Shown here piece by piece: positions 1 through 10,353 of a stretch of DNA of 64,000 bases (the first letter of the stretch is position 1; each line of letters starts with the position of its first letter). Below the pieces are notes generated by a model, which was not told the DNA's origin, made no database searches, and saw only the letters and a program-made list of their open reading frames with translations. This stretch comes from Acetobacterium wieringae (lineage in GTDB: Bacteria > Bacillota > Clostridia > Eubacteriales > Eubacteriaceae): contig NZ_JAIPPU010000015.1 in assembly GCF_026646375.1 (NCBI RefSeq), forward strand, positions 1 to 64,000, written 5' to 3'. Both the position numbers and the translations under genes were made by a program.

Positions 1-225
1 CCTGCAACATCGGAATTACGAGGATTTTTGTTGATTATTATGTGCGAAGTTTGAGGTGTTTATAATTATCGCCCGTGTTAAGCATTTGAACTTCCTCTTT
101 CCTTGAATGGATCTGCAACGTATGAATCTGATTTCATCACTGTAACTTCCGTTTCGATTAGCTGCGGGGTTTTAATTGGTCAGTTTGTACCGCTGTTCTT
201 AACATGCCCTATTCCTTGTAGCTCT

Positions 226-258
226 AGTATAGTGTTAAATTTTGAACCGAATTTGAAC
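226..258 (-). promoter_or_regulatory. SARP-type promoter pointing out of the left edge
   Basis: On the minus strand two exact GTTCAAA heptads (252-258 and 241-247) are separated by TTCG, giving an 11 bp period. Nine bp further on lies TATACT (226-231) as a -10. The same heptads, linker and spacing occur at 10354-10386. SARP-family activators bind heptamer direct repeats with an 11 bp period just upstream of the -10, and such a regulator is encoded at 5313-6440. The target would be a minus-strand gene beyond position 1. Confidence 0.6.
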
Positions 259-287
259 AACTACTTCTGTTAAATCGTCCACAACAC

Positions 288-333
288 AAAAAGGCTGATC
301 CATTCAATTTATTATTGAACGAACCAACCTTTT
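288..333 (-). terminator. Terminator after the large sensor kinase
   Basis: An imperfect hairpin with outer arms AAAAGG/CCTTTT and inner arms TTCAAT/ATTGAA is followed by a T-run on the minus strand. It sits 60 bp past the kinase stop codon. The rest of 1-392 shows only the promoter at 226-258 and no supportable gene. Confidence 0.65.
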
Positions 334-392
334 GATAAAGCACTTTGCTGCGATTTATTTTTTCAATACGGACTTTTTCGTAAAGCATTACG

Positions 393-3300
393 CTACGAAG
401 ATTGAGCCATCCTTGTCATTGGGATCTGTATTACTGCACGGGTTCCTCCTCCAGGCATTCTTTCGACTTCTAATCCATGTCCATACAATCTTACTAATCG
501 CATATTGATATTTTTCAACGCCACCCCCGAGCCTTCGCTCCCATTTTGACACTTTTCTAAGACCTCCTCCGGAATTCCAACACCATCGTCCACAACGCTG
601 ATAATAATAGATTCTTCTATGTGATGAACTGAAATTTTAACGGTACCACCATTTTTTTGCGCTGCCAAACCATGTTGTACAGCATTTTCTACCAGGGGCT
701 GAATAACAAGCGGCGGCAGTAGGCATATAATCTGGTCTTCAATATCATAAATAATATTGAGCCGTTTTCCAAATCGGGCTTTCTCAATAAACAGATAGGC
801 CTCCACCAGTTCCAACTCCTTTTGCAGGGTTACCAGTTTATCCCGATTTTTAAAATCAAAGCTGCCCCGCAAAAATGCACTAAGATTTGCCAGTAAATCG
901 CGGGTCATCTGTGGTTCATCCAACGAAAAGGCCGCAATGGTATTAAGAGCATTATAAAGAAAATGAGGCTTGATCTGCGCCTGCAAAAAGGCAATCTCAG
1001 ATCGCAATAATTCCTCGGTGGAACGATGCAGCTCCTCCTTTGTCGCAATCAAGTTAGAAAACAATTGAACATTTCTGATTGATATTGAAAATTGAGCGGT
1101 CAGCAATTGAAGAATCTCAACCTGACTGTCAGTAAATATCGCTTTAGCTAAATTGTTTTCGAGGTATAAGATTCCGGTAATCACCCCCTGATTTTTAATG
1201 GGCATCGCAATCAGAGATTTTGTTTGATTTTTTTGAATATAGGCGTCCTGTTGGAACGCCCCCTGTCTGGCTGCGTCGCTAAGTACCACCACTTCGCCAG
1301 TGTGAATGCAAAAATTAATCACCGCCTGCGGTATCAGTTCCTCGGCTTCTTTAAGGTTGACCGATTGTAACACTTTGATATCATCTTCACCGGCAAAAAA
1401 GGCGGCCTCAATATTCCAGCCGGGTTCATTCTTTAACAGAAGATAGGCTTTCTGAGCCCCTGAATTTTCCACCACTATTTTCATAATTTTTCTTAGCAAA
1501 TCTGGAAGTTGCACTTCTTTGGCAACCGCCTGATACGCACTGATGACGGCAATCAGGTCAATGTTTTGTCCCGCCACCGTTTCAACAGTTGATAGGTCAT
1601 TCCCGGGAAGCTTAAGCAAACCATCGTATTTCTCTGCCAGCTGCCGGACTTTTGCCGCTGCGCCCCACCGCTGATAGCCTTGAAAGGCTTCGCTCATAAA
1701 GAATGCTGCCTGTCTGTTTCGGCCTTGCCCTAAAAACATTTTGGCGGCCAGTTCATTTGTCAGGGCTTCATCCCGGAGAAAACCATTTCGCGCCGCTGTT
1801 TCTGCTGCTACTTCGTAGTATTCAAGGGCTTTATCGATTTTTCCTTCAATCCGGGCCAGTTCAGCTTCCAACAGCAACTGCAAATGCAAAAAATTATCTG
1901 GGCAATAGCTTGACCAAGACTTCACATATTTATATTCTTGCTTGAGTCGCTTGAGCGTCTTTCGGCTTGCTTCCCTCTTCATCCCAGCAAGATTCGCCGC
2001 TAAAACTAAAAAGTTGCAGACTCGACACTCCACCACATAGGGTGTCCCGGCATGATATTTCAGATACTTATCTGATTCTGCCAGATAGTCCAGCGCTTTG
2101 GTATAATCGTCATATAAATAATGAATGTACATCTTTTCTTTATAGTACACCCCGATGGCCGATAACGAATTGGTTTCCCATAAAGTCTTAAGACATTGTT
2201 CTTCACTGCCAATAATTCCCATGCCACCATTTTGTTCATGGGTCTGTGGGGATACATCCATCGAAAATTGATGCTCCGTTAAGTCCAGGTAATTGAGCCA
2301 TCGATTGATAAATAAGAACGACATACTGTAGCCATATTGGTTATTTGTCTGTCTGATCAAGGGTACCTGCTCCATCGCTTTTTGGGTTAATAATTTCAAA
2401 TCCATGTCTGCCTTGAAGGCATACATAAACGTTCCGGCTAAAACCACTTGATAATGATCACCATACTGCAATGCCGCTTTCATAGCTTTTTTAAACCAAT
2501 AATCGACATCTTGGAAGGATTCACTCCATGCATAGCCTAAAAAACCGTAGGCAAATAAGACACTGGCTCGATATTTAGCCCGTTCTTCAGTTTCAACCAG
2601 CTTTAGCGCTAATTTGTGGAATTGATAGGAGCCTTTCAAATCTCCCAATACCGCCAGCAACACCGCATATCCAGAATAAATCGAAGCCGCTTCCTGACTA
2701 TTCCCATATTTAAGCGTCAGGTTTAGACTCTTTAACGTTGAGAACAAAAATAAATTAACATTGCCGCCGTTATAGGTCACACTGGTTAACTCACTCATAA
2801 TCCGGATAATTAGCTTTACTTTATCATTTTGTAGTGGCGCGGCATGCAGGAACTGCTCCGTACTTTTCCCTTGAAGCCGTGCTTTAGCCAGCATTAATTC
2901 TTTTATAACCAGAGGCAAGCTTGGTTCAAACGGCAATCGAATCCCCAAGAGTCGTAATCCGAGCACACCATAATAGATCACTTGATCCAGTTGTCCTAAA
3001 TACCGATATAAAACACTCTGCATCAATCTGATTTCGGCCAGGTCGATAGCTGTTTTGGCATACTTCATCAGGATCTCAATCTGAGCCTCTGCCACCTTGT
3101 ATTCCTTATTCAAGTAGGCACATTCTGCACAGGTTTTGATTATTTCAAAAGTCAGTTGATAATCCTGACTCCAGGAATTATCTGGCAAAAAACTCATTGC
3201 CTTTTCAATGTACTGCCGAGCCAATTGAAAGGACGTGGCCGCCTTGGCCTTTTGGGAAGCCCACAAATTTAATTGCAGCACCATTAATCGTTCTTCACGC

Positions 3301-5297
3301 TCAGTAATCAAGTCCAACCCTTCATTTAAATGACATACGATTTGAATCGCCTGATCCTTTACCTGATCAGCTGACAGGTTCTGGCGGATACTGTTTGCAA
3401 TTTTTAAATGGAGCTGCTTTTTTATTTCCAGTGGAGTCAATGCTTCGCAGGCCTGCTGAATGCGGTCATGAGCAAATCTGAATACTCGCTTGTCATCTGT
3501 TAGTTTTAATTCGTAGTAATTATATACCGGGATAATAATTTCCCGATCAACCGCTTCCTTCAGATGGTCAAGGATCGCTTCTTCATTCATATTCTGAACC
3601 GTCATTAGTAACGTCAAATCAAATGTGGTGCCAATTAAAGCCCCTACTTTTAATAACCCTTGTGTCGGTAGTGGTAATTTCAAAATTTGCCCGATCATAA
3701 AGTCAACACTATTATCACTAATTGTAATCTTCTGAATTTCACCCTCATCCCATTCCCACTGATGTTTATCCGTGTCGTAGTAAATGTAATGATCCGTGTA
3801 CAAATGCAACAACAAACTTCTGACAAAAAACGGGTTCCCCTGAGTTTTCCTGAAAACAATTCCCGCTAAAACGTCTCCTTTCTCCTGATTGCAATGCACG
3901 GTATCGGCAATAATCTGAGCAACATATTTCTGGTCCAATGGCTTGACAATCATGGTTGAAACCCGGTCTAGTTTCTGTAATTCACCAAGGGAACAACTCA
4001 ATGAGTGATCACCCTGAATTTCATTATCCCGGTAACCAATAACTATCATCAAGCTTTCTCCCTCTCCAAAGGTTAGCAGATAGTTAACCAACTCCAAGGA
4101 AGCCTGATCGCACCACTGAAAATCATCTAAAAATACCGCCAAGGGCTGTTCTTTTCTCGCAAAGAGTTTAAAAAAGTTGCCCAGCGTTGTTAAAAAGCGG
4201 TTTCTGCTTTCTGTCGGCTCCAGTTCCTTTATTTCATCCTGTTCACCAATAATCAACCGAAGCTCCGGCACCAGGTCAATGATCAATTGGCCATTATTAT
4301 TTAATGCTTCCAACAAATGTTTCTTCCACTGTTCCAGCATCAAATCCGATTCCTGCAAAAGCAAACGAATTAATTCTCTGATAATCTGCGTGAAAACAAA
4401 ATAGGGGGTGTTCACTTGTAGCTGTTCCGCTTTACCACTGACAAAAAAAACACCGGGTTCAATTGTCGATTGAAATATCTCCTGAACCATGGCTGTCTTT
4501 CCCACACCTGCACAACCACCTACCAGAAGAATCTGTGAACCCCTTACCGAAACCTGCTCATAGAGCTGCTGGACTGTTTTTCTTTCTTTCTCCCGGCCAT
4601 ACAATTTTTGCGGGATCTGAAATTTGTTTGACCAATCATCCCGTGCCAGTTCAAAATCTATAACACCCCCCCCAAATCTGATTGCTTCCATACAACGCTT
4701 GAGATCACTGATAATCCCTGAAGTACTTTGATAACGTCGCTTCGGTTCCTTTTCCATTAATTTCATGATGATGTTTGAAATAGCCTTTGGGATATCCGGA
4801 TTGATATAAACTGGCGCTACCGGATTTTTGGCGATATGGCAATGCATCATCCCCAGTATGCTATCAGCCATAAATGGTTTTTGTCCGGTGATTAATTCAT
4901 ACATGATCACACCAAGGGAATAATAGTTCGAGCGATAATCGATGATTCGACCCATTCGTCCCGTCTGTTCCGGTGAAATATAGGTTAGCCAGTATAAATC
5001 AGGATATTCTTTTGTGGTAATCGCAACTTCTTTTGACACTTGAACATTTATTGTGGTATCACGATCAAAATCAGGTGTTGCCATAAACATATCCGGAGTC
5101 AATGAAGCCAGAATCTGATTTTTTTTGTGACTTTCTTCAATCGCTACGGTCATTTCAATGAATAGCCTTAAAATGGTTACTAATTTGTCCTTTGAAAGTT
5201 CCTGCTCCCCATTTCTGATGCTTTTAAATAATTGGTTTTCAAAAATCGGCAATCCTTGGCTACTCTGCCGATGAAAATCATGCTTTTGCTCCTGCAT
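393..5297 (-). CDS. Giant pseudokinase-AAA ATPase-GAF sensor histidine kinase
   Basis: A cytosolic 1634-residue multidomain sensor that should phosphorylate the adjacent response regulator. Order: protein kinase-like domain about 1-205 (SPEQ at 108-111, YRSNYYSLG near 121), AAA/NACHT-like ATPase (Walker A GGCAGVGKT at 260-268, Walker B FLDDFQW at 389-395), a long helical TPR-like middle, a GAF domain about 1290-1420, and a His_kinase/HATPase module with KPHFLYN (His about 1445) and the N-box QPLVENAVQHG near 1533. The kinase domain lacks a visible glycine loop, the VAIK lysine and the HRD aspartate, and SDLYSLG has become SNYYSLG, so it looks like a pseudokinase scaffold. No membrane segments are seen. 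The gene follows the regulator with a 15 bp gap, so co-transcription is likely. The ligand is unknown. Confidence 0.9.
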   Translation of the reverse strand: MQEQKHDFHRQSSQGLPIFENQLFKSIRNGEQELSKDKLVTILRLFIEMTVAIEESHKKNQILASLTPDMFMATPDFDRDTTINVQVSKEVAITTKEYPDLYWLTYISPEQTGRMGRIIDYRSNYYSLGVIMYELITGQKPFMADSILGMMHCHIAKNPVAPVYINPDIPKAISNIIMKLMEKEPKRRYQSTSGIISDLKRCMEAIRFGGGVIDFELARDDWSNKFQIPQKLYGREKERKTVQQLYEQVSVRGSQILLVGGCAGVGKTAMVQEIFQSTIEPGVFFVSGKAEQLQVNTPYFVFTQIIRELIRLLLQESDLMLEQWKKHLLEALNNNGQLIIDLVPELRLIIGEQDEIKELEPTESRNRFLTTLGNFFKLFARKEQPLAVFLDDFQWCDQASLELVNYLLTFGEGESLMIVIGYRDNEIQGDHSLSCSLGELQKLDRVSTMIVKPLDQKYVAQIIADTVHCNQEKGDVLAGIVFRKTQGNPFFVRSLLLHLYTDHYIYYDTDKHQWEWDEGEIQKITISDNSVDFMIGQILKLPLPTQGLLKVGALIGTTFDLTLLMTVQNMNEEAILDHLKEAVDREIIIPVYNYYELKLTDDKRVFRFAHDRIQQACEALTPLEIKKQLHLKIANSIRQNLSADQVKDQAIQIVCHLNEGLDLITEREERLMVLQLNLWASQKAKAATSFQLARQYIEKAMSFLPDNSWSQDYQLTFEIIKTCAECAYLNKEYKVAEAQIEILMKYAKTAIDLAEIRLMQSVLYRYLGQLDQVIYYGVLGLRLLGIRLPFEPSLPLVIKELMLAKARLQGKSTEQFLHAAPLQNDKVKLIIRIMSELTSVTYNGGNVNLFLFSTLKSLNLTLKYGNSQEAASIYSGYAVLLAVLGDLKGSYQFHKLALKLVETEERAKYRASVLFAYGFLGYAWSESFQDVDYWFKKAMKAALQYGDHYQVVLAGTFMYAFKADMDLKLLTQKAMEQVPLIRQTNNQYGYSMSFLFINRWLNYLDLTEHQFSMDVSPQTHEQNGGMGIIGSEEQCLKTLWETNSLSAIGVYYKEKMYIHYLYDDYTKALDYLAESDKYLKYHAGTPYVVECRVCNFLVLAANLAGMKREASRKTLKRLKQEYKYVKSWSSYCPDNFLHLQLLLEAELARIEGKIDKALEYYEVAAETAARNGFLRDEALTNELAAKMFLGQGRNRQAAFFMSEAFQGYQRWGAAAKVRQLAEKYDGLLKLPGNDLSTVETVAGQNIDLIAVISAYQAVAKEVQLPDLLRKIMKIVVENSGAQKAYLLLKNEPGWNIEAAFFAGEDDIKVLQSVNLKEAEELIPQAVINFCIHTGEVVVLSDAARQGAFQQDAYIQKNQTKSLIAMPIKNQGVITGILYLENNLAKAIFTDSQVEILQLLTAQFSISIRNVQLFSNLIATKEELHRSTEELLRSEIAFLQAQIKPHFLYNALNTIAAFSLDEPQMTRDLLANLSAFLRGSFDFKNRDKLVTLQKELELVEAYLFIEKARFGKRLNIIYDIEDQIICLLPPLVIQPLVENAVQHGLAAQKNGGTVKISVHHIEESIIISVVDDGVGIPEEVLEKCQNGSEGSGVALKNINMRLVRLYGHGLEVERMPGGGTRAVIQIPMTRMAQSS

Positions 5298-5312
5298 GGT
5301 TGTCCCCCATCA

Positions 5313-6440
5313 TCATTTCATTACTTCTTCAAACGCTGAGTAAGGATTAGAAATTAATGTTTCCATATCAATATTTTCCCATGATTCTGCTTCTTTTTTA
5401 ACATTTTGATAATGTGCTTGGGCCGCTTCTTTATTATTCAGCAAAAAATAAACCGCAATGATTTTTATATGAATCGCCGCACTAAACGGAAAATTTTTCT
5501 CCAATTTTTTTAAATAAAGCAACGCCGACTCAAACTTCTGTTTCTGAACTTCGGTTTCAATAATCTTTTCCATGAGTTCAAGATAACGCAGTTCCAATTC
5601 AGCCTGCTTTCCTGCTGCCCATAAATATCCATTATGCATTAAATAACCATCCTGATACAAATCTATGGCTTTTTTTTGTTCCTCCAGATTAAGATGTCCC
5701 TCTTTAAATTGTTTATACAATGCCAAAAATTCATGATAGTCCCATTTATCAGGCATCCACGCCAGCGAACACTTTCCACCATCTTTGCGGCTACTTTGAA
5801 TGGTATTACTTAATCCAAAATGATCCAAATCTTTTCGCAATTGATATAACGTCGTATAAAAAATTGACTGCGCCCGATCGGCACCCCGGTCATACCAAAG
5901 TTCTTCCATGATACTTTCTTTTGATATTGCATTACCCTGTTGATGAATTAAAAAAGCAAAAAGTTCTTCTGTCTTTGCGGTTCGAAATTGCATCTTTTCA
6001 CCCTGCTCTGTGACTACCGAAAATCGCCCAAATGAACAAACCGACACATGATGGTACTTTTTATTGCGACCTTGTTCTGACCGTCTCTTTTCATACCGAT
6101 TCAATGTTTTATTGATTCGCTCTGCTGTTAAAGGTTTTAAAATATAATCAAAGGCCTCAATTTCAAATGCATCTACCGCATAGCTGTCATAGGCGGTAAC
6201 AAAGACAATTGCCACCTCCGGATTGATTTCGTTGATTCGTCCTGCCAATTCAAGTCCCAGCATCCCCGGCATTTTCATATCAAGAAAGATCAAGTCGACT
6301 TCTATCGTCGGCAAACCTTCCATCAGCTCTTCCTGATCTGAGTAAGAGCCACATATTTTTACACCATTGCAGGTTTTTAAAACACTTTCGGCCATTTTCA
6401 GGGCCGGCAGCTCATCATCTACAATTATTACTCGAATCAT
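5313..6440 (-). CDS. Response regulator with REC, OmpR-like HTH and BTAD domains (SARP-like)
   Basis: A 375-residue transcriptional regulator. The receiver domain starts MIRVIIVDDE, with phosphoacceptor Asp54 in IFLDMKMPG and the conserved Lys in YILKPL. A winged helix (about 130-230) and a C-terminal TPR-like BTAD region follow, the architecture of SARP activators with a receiver added. I chose ATG 6440 because AAGGGAGA lies just upstream; an upstream start would add 14 residues outside the REC fold. It precedes the giant kinase in one transcription unit. The tandem GTTCAAA promoters at 226-258 and 10354-10386 are its most plausible targets, by inference. Confidence 0.88.
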   Translation of the reverse strand: MIRVIIVDDELPALKMAESVLKTCNGVKICGSYSDQEELMEGLPTIEVDLIFLDMKMPGMLGLELAGRINEINPEVAIVFVTAYDSYAVDAFEIEAFDYILKPLTAERINKTLNRYEKRRSEQGRNKKYHHVSVCSFGRFSVVTEQGEKMQFRTAKTEELFAFLIHQQGNAISKESIMEELWYDRGADRAQSIFYTTLYQLRKDLDHFGLSNTIQSSRKDGGKCSLAWMPDKWDYHEFLALYKQFKEGHLNLEEQKKAIDLYQDGYLMHNGYLWAAGKQAELELRYLELMEKIIETEVQKQKFESALLYLKKLEKNFPFSAAIHIKIIAVYFLLNNKEAAQAHYQNVKKEAESWENIDMETLISNPYSAFEEVMK

Positions 6441-6510
6441 CGATCCATTCTCCCTTAACGTTTTCTCTGTCAATCTTAACATATTCTTTTGTCTTTTATA
6501 TTAACGTCGA

Positions 6511-6556
6511 AAAAAGCTGACTCAAAACGGCTTTGTAAGTTTTGCCTCAGCTTTTT
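6511..6556 (-). terminator. Terminator after the ABC exporter operon
   Basis: Arms AAAAAGCTGA and TCAGCTTTTT, with additional pairing CAAAAC/GTTTTG, surround a short loop. It lies downstream of the stop codon at 6691 and upstream of the response regulator gene. The hairpin is near-symmetric and ends in T on the minus strand. Confidence 0.7.
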
Positions 6557-6690
6557 CAAAACTAATCTCCACTACCATTGTTTGGATAATGATTGAGCAA
6601 CCATCCCTCCAGTAGCTAAAATTATTTAAATCACTTTTTTGCTACCTTCCACAACCGCCTGTTATGGATGAACACCGTCTTCAACACGAT

Positions 6691-8535
6691 TTAACCAACC
6701 TCTGGCGCCGCTGCAAACTGACTCTCATACATTTGCCGGTAAAAAGTTTCTTCGGCCAGAAGTCCAGCATGCGTTCCCTTTTCAATGATGTCGCCATCTT
6801 TCATTACCAGAATCATATCTGCTGTTTTAATGGTTGACAGGCGGTGGGCAATCACGAAGCTGGTTTTTCCCTCCATGATCTGAACCATGGCATTCTGGAT
6901 TGCCAACTCCGTTCGGGTATCCACACTGGACGTCGCCTCATCAAGAATCAACAGGGTTGGGTTGACGAGCATCACCCGGGCAATGGTTAATAGCTGCATT
7001 TCTCCTTGAGACAGGCTTCCATCTTCCCCTGCAATTACTGTGTCATAGCCCTGTGGCAGCGTCCGGATAAAGTGATCGCATCGGGACGCTGCAGCCGCCG
7101 CAACAATTTCCTCCCGGGTGGCATCCATTTTGCCATAAGCGATATTCTCGGCAATGGTGCCGTTAAACAGCCAGGTATCCTGAAGGACCATCCCGACAAT
7201 TTTTCGCAACTGACTCTTCGATAGCTCCCGAATATCGATATCGTCAATTAGAATCCGCCCGCCATTTAATTCATAAAACCGCATCAGCAGATTAACCAGG
7301 GTGGTCTTGCCAGCACCGGTTGGCCCGACAATGGCTACCATTTCATTGGGCTTCACCGTCAGACTGACGTCCTTCATCAGCATCTTCTCGGGAAGATAAC
7401 CAAACTGCACATTCTCAAAGGTCACTGCGCCCTGGGTTTTTGGTAATTCCCTGGCAGCCGGTAGCTCATTAATCTCTTCTTCTTCATCCAATACATCAAA
7501 GACCCGCTCTGCCGAGGCCATCGCCGACTGCAAAGAATTGAGAAAATAGGATGCCTGGGTAATGGGCTCTGAAATCTGATTGACATATTGTAAAAACGCC
7601 TGCACAACACCAATCGACATCGTATTGTTGACAACCAGAATGCCACCGACAATGGCCGTCATGACAAATCCTAGCTGGGTCAGAAAACGAATAACCGGAT
7701 AGATGGCAAACATCACAAATTGGGCCTTTTTATTGGCTTCGTATTGCCGCTGGCTGATGTCCTTGACTGTTTCCGTTACTGCTTCCTGCCGATTAAAGGT
7801 TTTGACAATGAGGTTGCCGGTAAACAACTCTTCAATTTGGCTATTCAATTCACCCAAAGCGGACTGATTATTTAAAGCCACCTTGAAATTTTTGGCTGAA
7901 ATCCATTTAGTTGCCACCACACTGATGGACATCGCCAACAAAATCAGTACCGTCAAAAAAGCATTGAGGGACAGCATCACCACAATGCTGATTATAATAT
8001 TCACCGCACCATTGATAAACTGGAGGAGTCCGGTTTTTAAAACCTCGGCCACCCGATCCAGATCGTTGGTGGTTCTGCTTAATAGATCTCCGGTTTGATG
8101 TGAATCAAAATAACGGAGCGGCAGCTTTGTTATTTTTTCACTGATTTTTTGCCGCAGGGAAAGTACCAATTTTTCACCAACACTGGCCATGGTATACTCT
8201 TGAACAAATGAGAAACAGGCACTTAACAAATAAGCCGCCGCCAACATCATCAGAGGCACGCCAATGATTTCTGCCAATTCCTCAAAACCCCCACCGGGAC
8301 CATTGACACGCATGGTATTAATCAGGGCATCGATAGCCCATCCCAAAATCAGCGGCGTCACGGCAAACAGGCCGATGCTCAATAACGTCGACAGGACAAT
8401 CACTACCACTGCTGCTTTCTGCTCTAAAAGCAGAGCGACTAGTCGCTTGATGGTTTTTTTTGCGTTTTGGGGTGCATCCACCATTTCTGGGTTGATGCTC
8501 GGTCGTTCACTTTTTTGTGTATTTTTCGCTTCCAT
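6691..8535 (-). CDS. Heterodimeric ABC exporter, subunit with canonical catalytic Glu
   Basis: A 614-residue half-transporter: an N-terminal transmembrane domain of about six helices (residues 35-330) fused to a nucleotide-binding domain with Walker A GPTGAGKTT, Walker B LLILDEATSS and a conserved H-loop (IAHRLST). The signature reads LSQGEMQL rather than LSGGQ. In heterodimeric exporters of the BmrCD/TM287-288 class, this deviant signature completes the degenerate site, while its own DE Walker B serves the active site. The start lies 3 bp after the partner's stop, so translation is coupled. Substrate unknown; a drug, peptide or lipid is typical for the family. Confidence 0.92.
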   Translation of the reverse strand: MEAKNTQKSERPSINPEMVDAPQNAKKTIKRLVALLLEQKAAVVVIVLSTLLSIGLFAVTPLILGWAIDALINTMRVNGPGGGFEELAEIIGVPLMMLAAAYLLSACFSFVQEYTMASVGEKLVLSLRQKISEKITKLPLRYFDSHQTGDLLSRTTNDLDRVAEVLKTGLLQFINGAVNIIISIVVMLSLNAFLTVLILLAMSISVVATKWISAKNFKVALNNQSALGELNSQIEELFTGNLIVKTFNRQEAVTETVKDISQRQYEANKKAQFVMFAIYPVIRFLTQLGFVMTAIVGGILVVNNTMSIGVVQAFLQYVNQISEPITQASYFLNSLQSAMASAERVFDVLDEEEEINELPAARELPKTQGAVTFENVQFGYLPEKMLMKDVSLTVKPNEMVAIVGPTGAGKTTLVNLLMRFYELNGGRILIDDIDIRELSKSQLRKIVGMVLQDTWLFNGTIAENIAYGKMDATREEIVAAAAASRCDHFIRTLPQGYDTVIAGEDGSLSQGEMQLLTIARVMLVNPTLLILDEATSSVDTRTELAIQNAMVQIMEGKTSFVIAHRLSTIKTADMILVMKDGDIIEKGTHAGLLAEETFYRQMYESQFAAAPEVG

Positions 8536-8538
8536 GAC

Positions 8539-10266
8539 TTAGCCCTCCCTTTTTACCTGTGAATCCGCAATTTCCTGATAGATGCTACAGGTATTCATGA
8601 GTTCTTCGTGGCGACCGATTCCGGCAATTCTTCCCTCATCCAGCACGATGATCTGGTCAGCATCCATAATGGTACTGATCCGCTGGGCAACCACTACCAG
8701 ACAGGCATCTTTCATGGCCCGCTTCAGTTCACTTCGCAATGCTGCATCGGTTTGATAATCCAGCGCGGAAAAACTGTCATCAAAAATATAAATCGGCGCT
8801 TTCTTCACCAGCGCCCGGGCAATACATAATCGTTGCTTCTGCCCACCAGAAAAATTGGTTCCGCCCTGCGCGACCGGACTCTCATAGCCTGCTTCCAGTG
8901 TCGCAATAAAGGCTTCTGCCTGAGCAATTTTACCAGCCTGCATTAATTCTTCATCCGTGGCATCTGGCTTACCAGTCCGTAGATTATCAGCAATGGTTCC
9001 ACTGAACATAAACGCTTTTTGTGGTACATAACTGATGCAATCGCGCAGCGCGTGCTGGGTCATCTTTTTGATGTCGTTTCCTGCTACAAAAATTTCTCCG
9101 TCTTGTATGTCGTAGAGACGCAGCATCAACGCTGCAATGGTGCTTTTACCAGACCCCGTCCCACCAATAATGGCTGTGGTTTTTCCGGCTTCACAACTAA
9201 AATTAAGATTTTTTAGAACTGGCTGCTCGGCTCCCTGATAGGAAAAACTGACGTTTTTAAAGACAATTTGATTGTTCTCATGAACGTTCGGCTGTTCTCC
9301 GGCTTCCGTACGATCAGAAATTTCCAGTTCTGTCTCCAATACCTCACTGATCCGCTCCAAACAGGCGATCATCCGGGGCACCATCACGATAACCATCGCC
9401 GACATCATCAAAAACATCAGGATAATAATCGTATATTGCATCACCGCCATAATGCTGCCAATCTGAGTGGTTTCCTGAAGCACCAGATATCCACCAAACC
9501 ATGCTACCGCTACCATGGTAATCCCCATAATTGCCCATACCATGGGATTAAATACTGCAAAAAGCTTATTTAAATGAATCACGTTGTCCGCATAAGCCAC
9601 AAAGGTATCGTCCGAGCGTTTCTGCTCATAGCTGGTGTTGTCAAAAGCCCGGATCACCCGTACACCCACGATGGATTCCCGAACTACCCGATTGACCCGG
9701 TCTACCCGTAATTGGATCGTTCTTGAAACCGGACTTGCTTTTTTAAAAAGAACCAAAATTAAAATCAGAAAAACCACCATTGCCGCCAAAGGGATATAAA
9801 TCAGCTCGATGCTGACCATTGCGGTCATCATCACTGCCGCCATAGCGATAAGCGGCGTTGGCAGGATCAACTGGGTAATCATGATCATGGTCTGCTGAAT
9901 AATGGTAATGTCTCCAGTTGCCCGGGTGATCAGGGACGCTGTTCCGAATTGATTAAACTCCCTGATCGACAACCGCTGGGTTTTATCAAAAATCAGCTCC
10001 CGCATGTGTTTACCGGTTAGTGATGCCAGATCAGCGCACAAATAACTGCTCCAAAGTGAAATCAGCGTCGTGATTCCTGCCGCTGCCAACATCTCCAAAC
10101 CAATCCAAAGGATGCTATCAATGTCTTTTTCCATGATACCCACGTTTATGATTTGAGCCACAAAAAACGGCACCAATAGGATTCCGAAAACCTGTATCAG
10201 GGTTACCAGAAAAATGACCCCAAGCATCCCTTTTTTGCTTTTTAGAAATGTGATTAAATGGTTCAT
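8539..10266 (-). CDS. Heterodimeric ABC exporter, subunit with degenerate Walker B
   Basis: The 575-residue partner of the downstream subunit: about six membrane helices (16-295), then an NBD with Walker A GGTGSGKST, canonical signature FSGGQKQR and Walker B IYIFDDSFSALD. Asp replaces the catalytic Glu, and the usual H-loop His is replaced (VAQRIST). Both changes mark the non-hydrolysing site of asymmetric exporters. ATG 10266 is chosen because AGGAG lies 7 bp upstream; an in-frame TTG two codons earlier is too close to it. The tandem-heptad promoter at 10354-10386 sits about 90 bp upstream, so the two-gene operon is probably controlled by the SARP-like regulator. Confidence 0.92.
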   Translation of the reverse strand: MNHLITFLKSKKGMLGVIFLVTLIQVFGILLVPFFVAQIINVGIMEKDIDSILWIGLEMLAAAGITTLISLWSSYLCADLASLTGKHMRELIFDKTQRLSIREFNQFGTASLITRATGDITIIQQTMIMITQLILPTPLIAMAAVMMTAMVSIELIYIPLAAMVVFLILILVLFKKASPVSRTIQLRVDRVNRVVRESIVGVRVIRAFDNTSYEQKRSDDTFVAYADNVIHLNKLFAVFNPMVWAIMGITMVAVAWFGGYLVLQETTQIGSIMAVMQYTIIILMFLMMSAMVIVMVPRMIACLERISEVLETELEISDRTEAGEQPNVHENNQIVFKNVSFSYQGAEQPVLKNLNFSCEAGKTTAIIGGTGSGKSTIAALMLRLYDIQDGEIFVAGNDIKKMTQHALRDCISYVPQKAFMFSGTIADNLRTGKPDATDEELMQAGKIAQAEAFIATLEAGYESPVAQGGTNFSGGQKQRLCIARALVKKAPIYIFDDSFSALDYQTDAALRSELKRAMKDACLVVVAQRISTIMDADQIIVLDEGRIAGIGRHEELMNTCSIYQEIADSQVKREG

Positions 10267-10353
10267 CTGCAAACTCCTCTCTTTCTACCTCTTTCCTTTG
10301 CAACTACACGGCTTTTTTTACAATTACTTAAGTAATTCTACCCATTATTTTTT

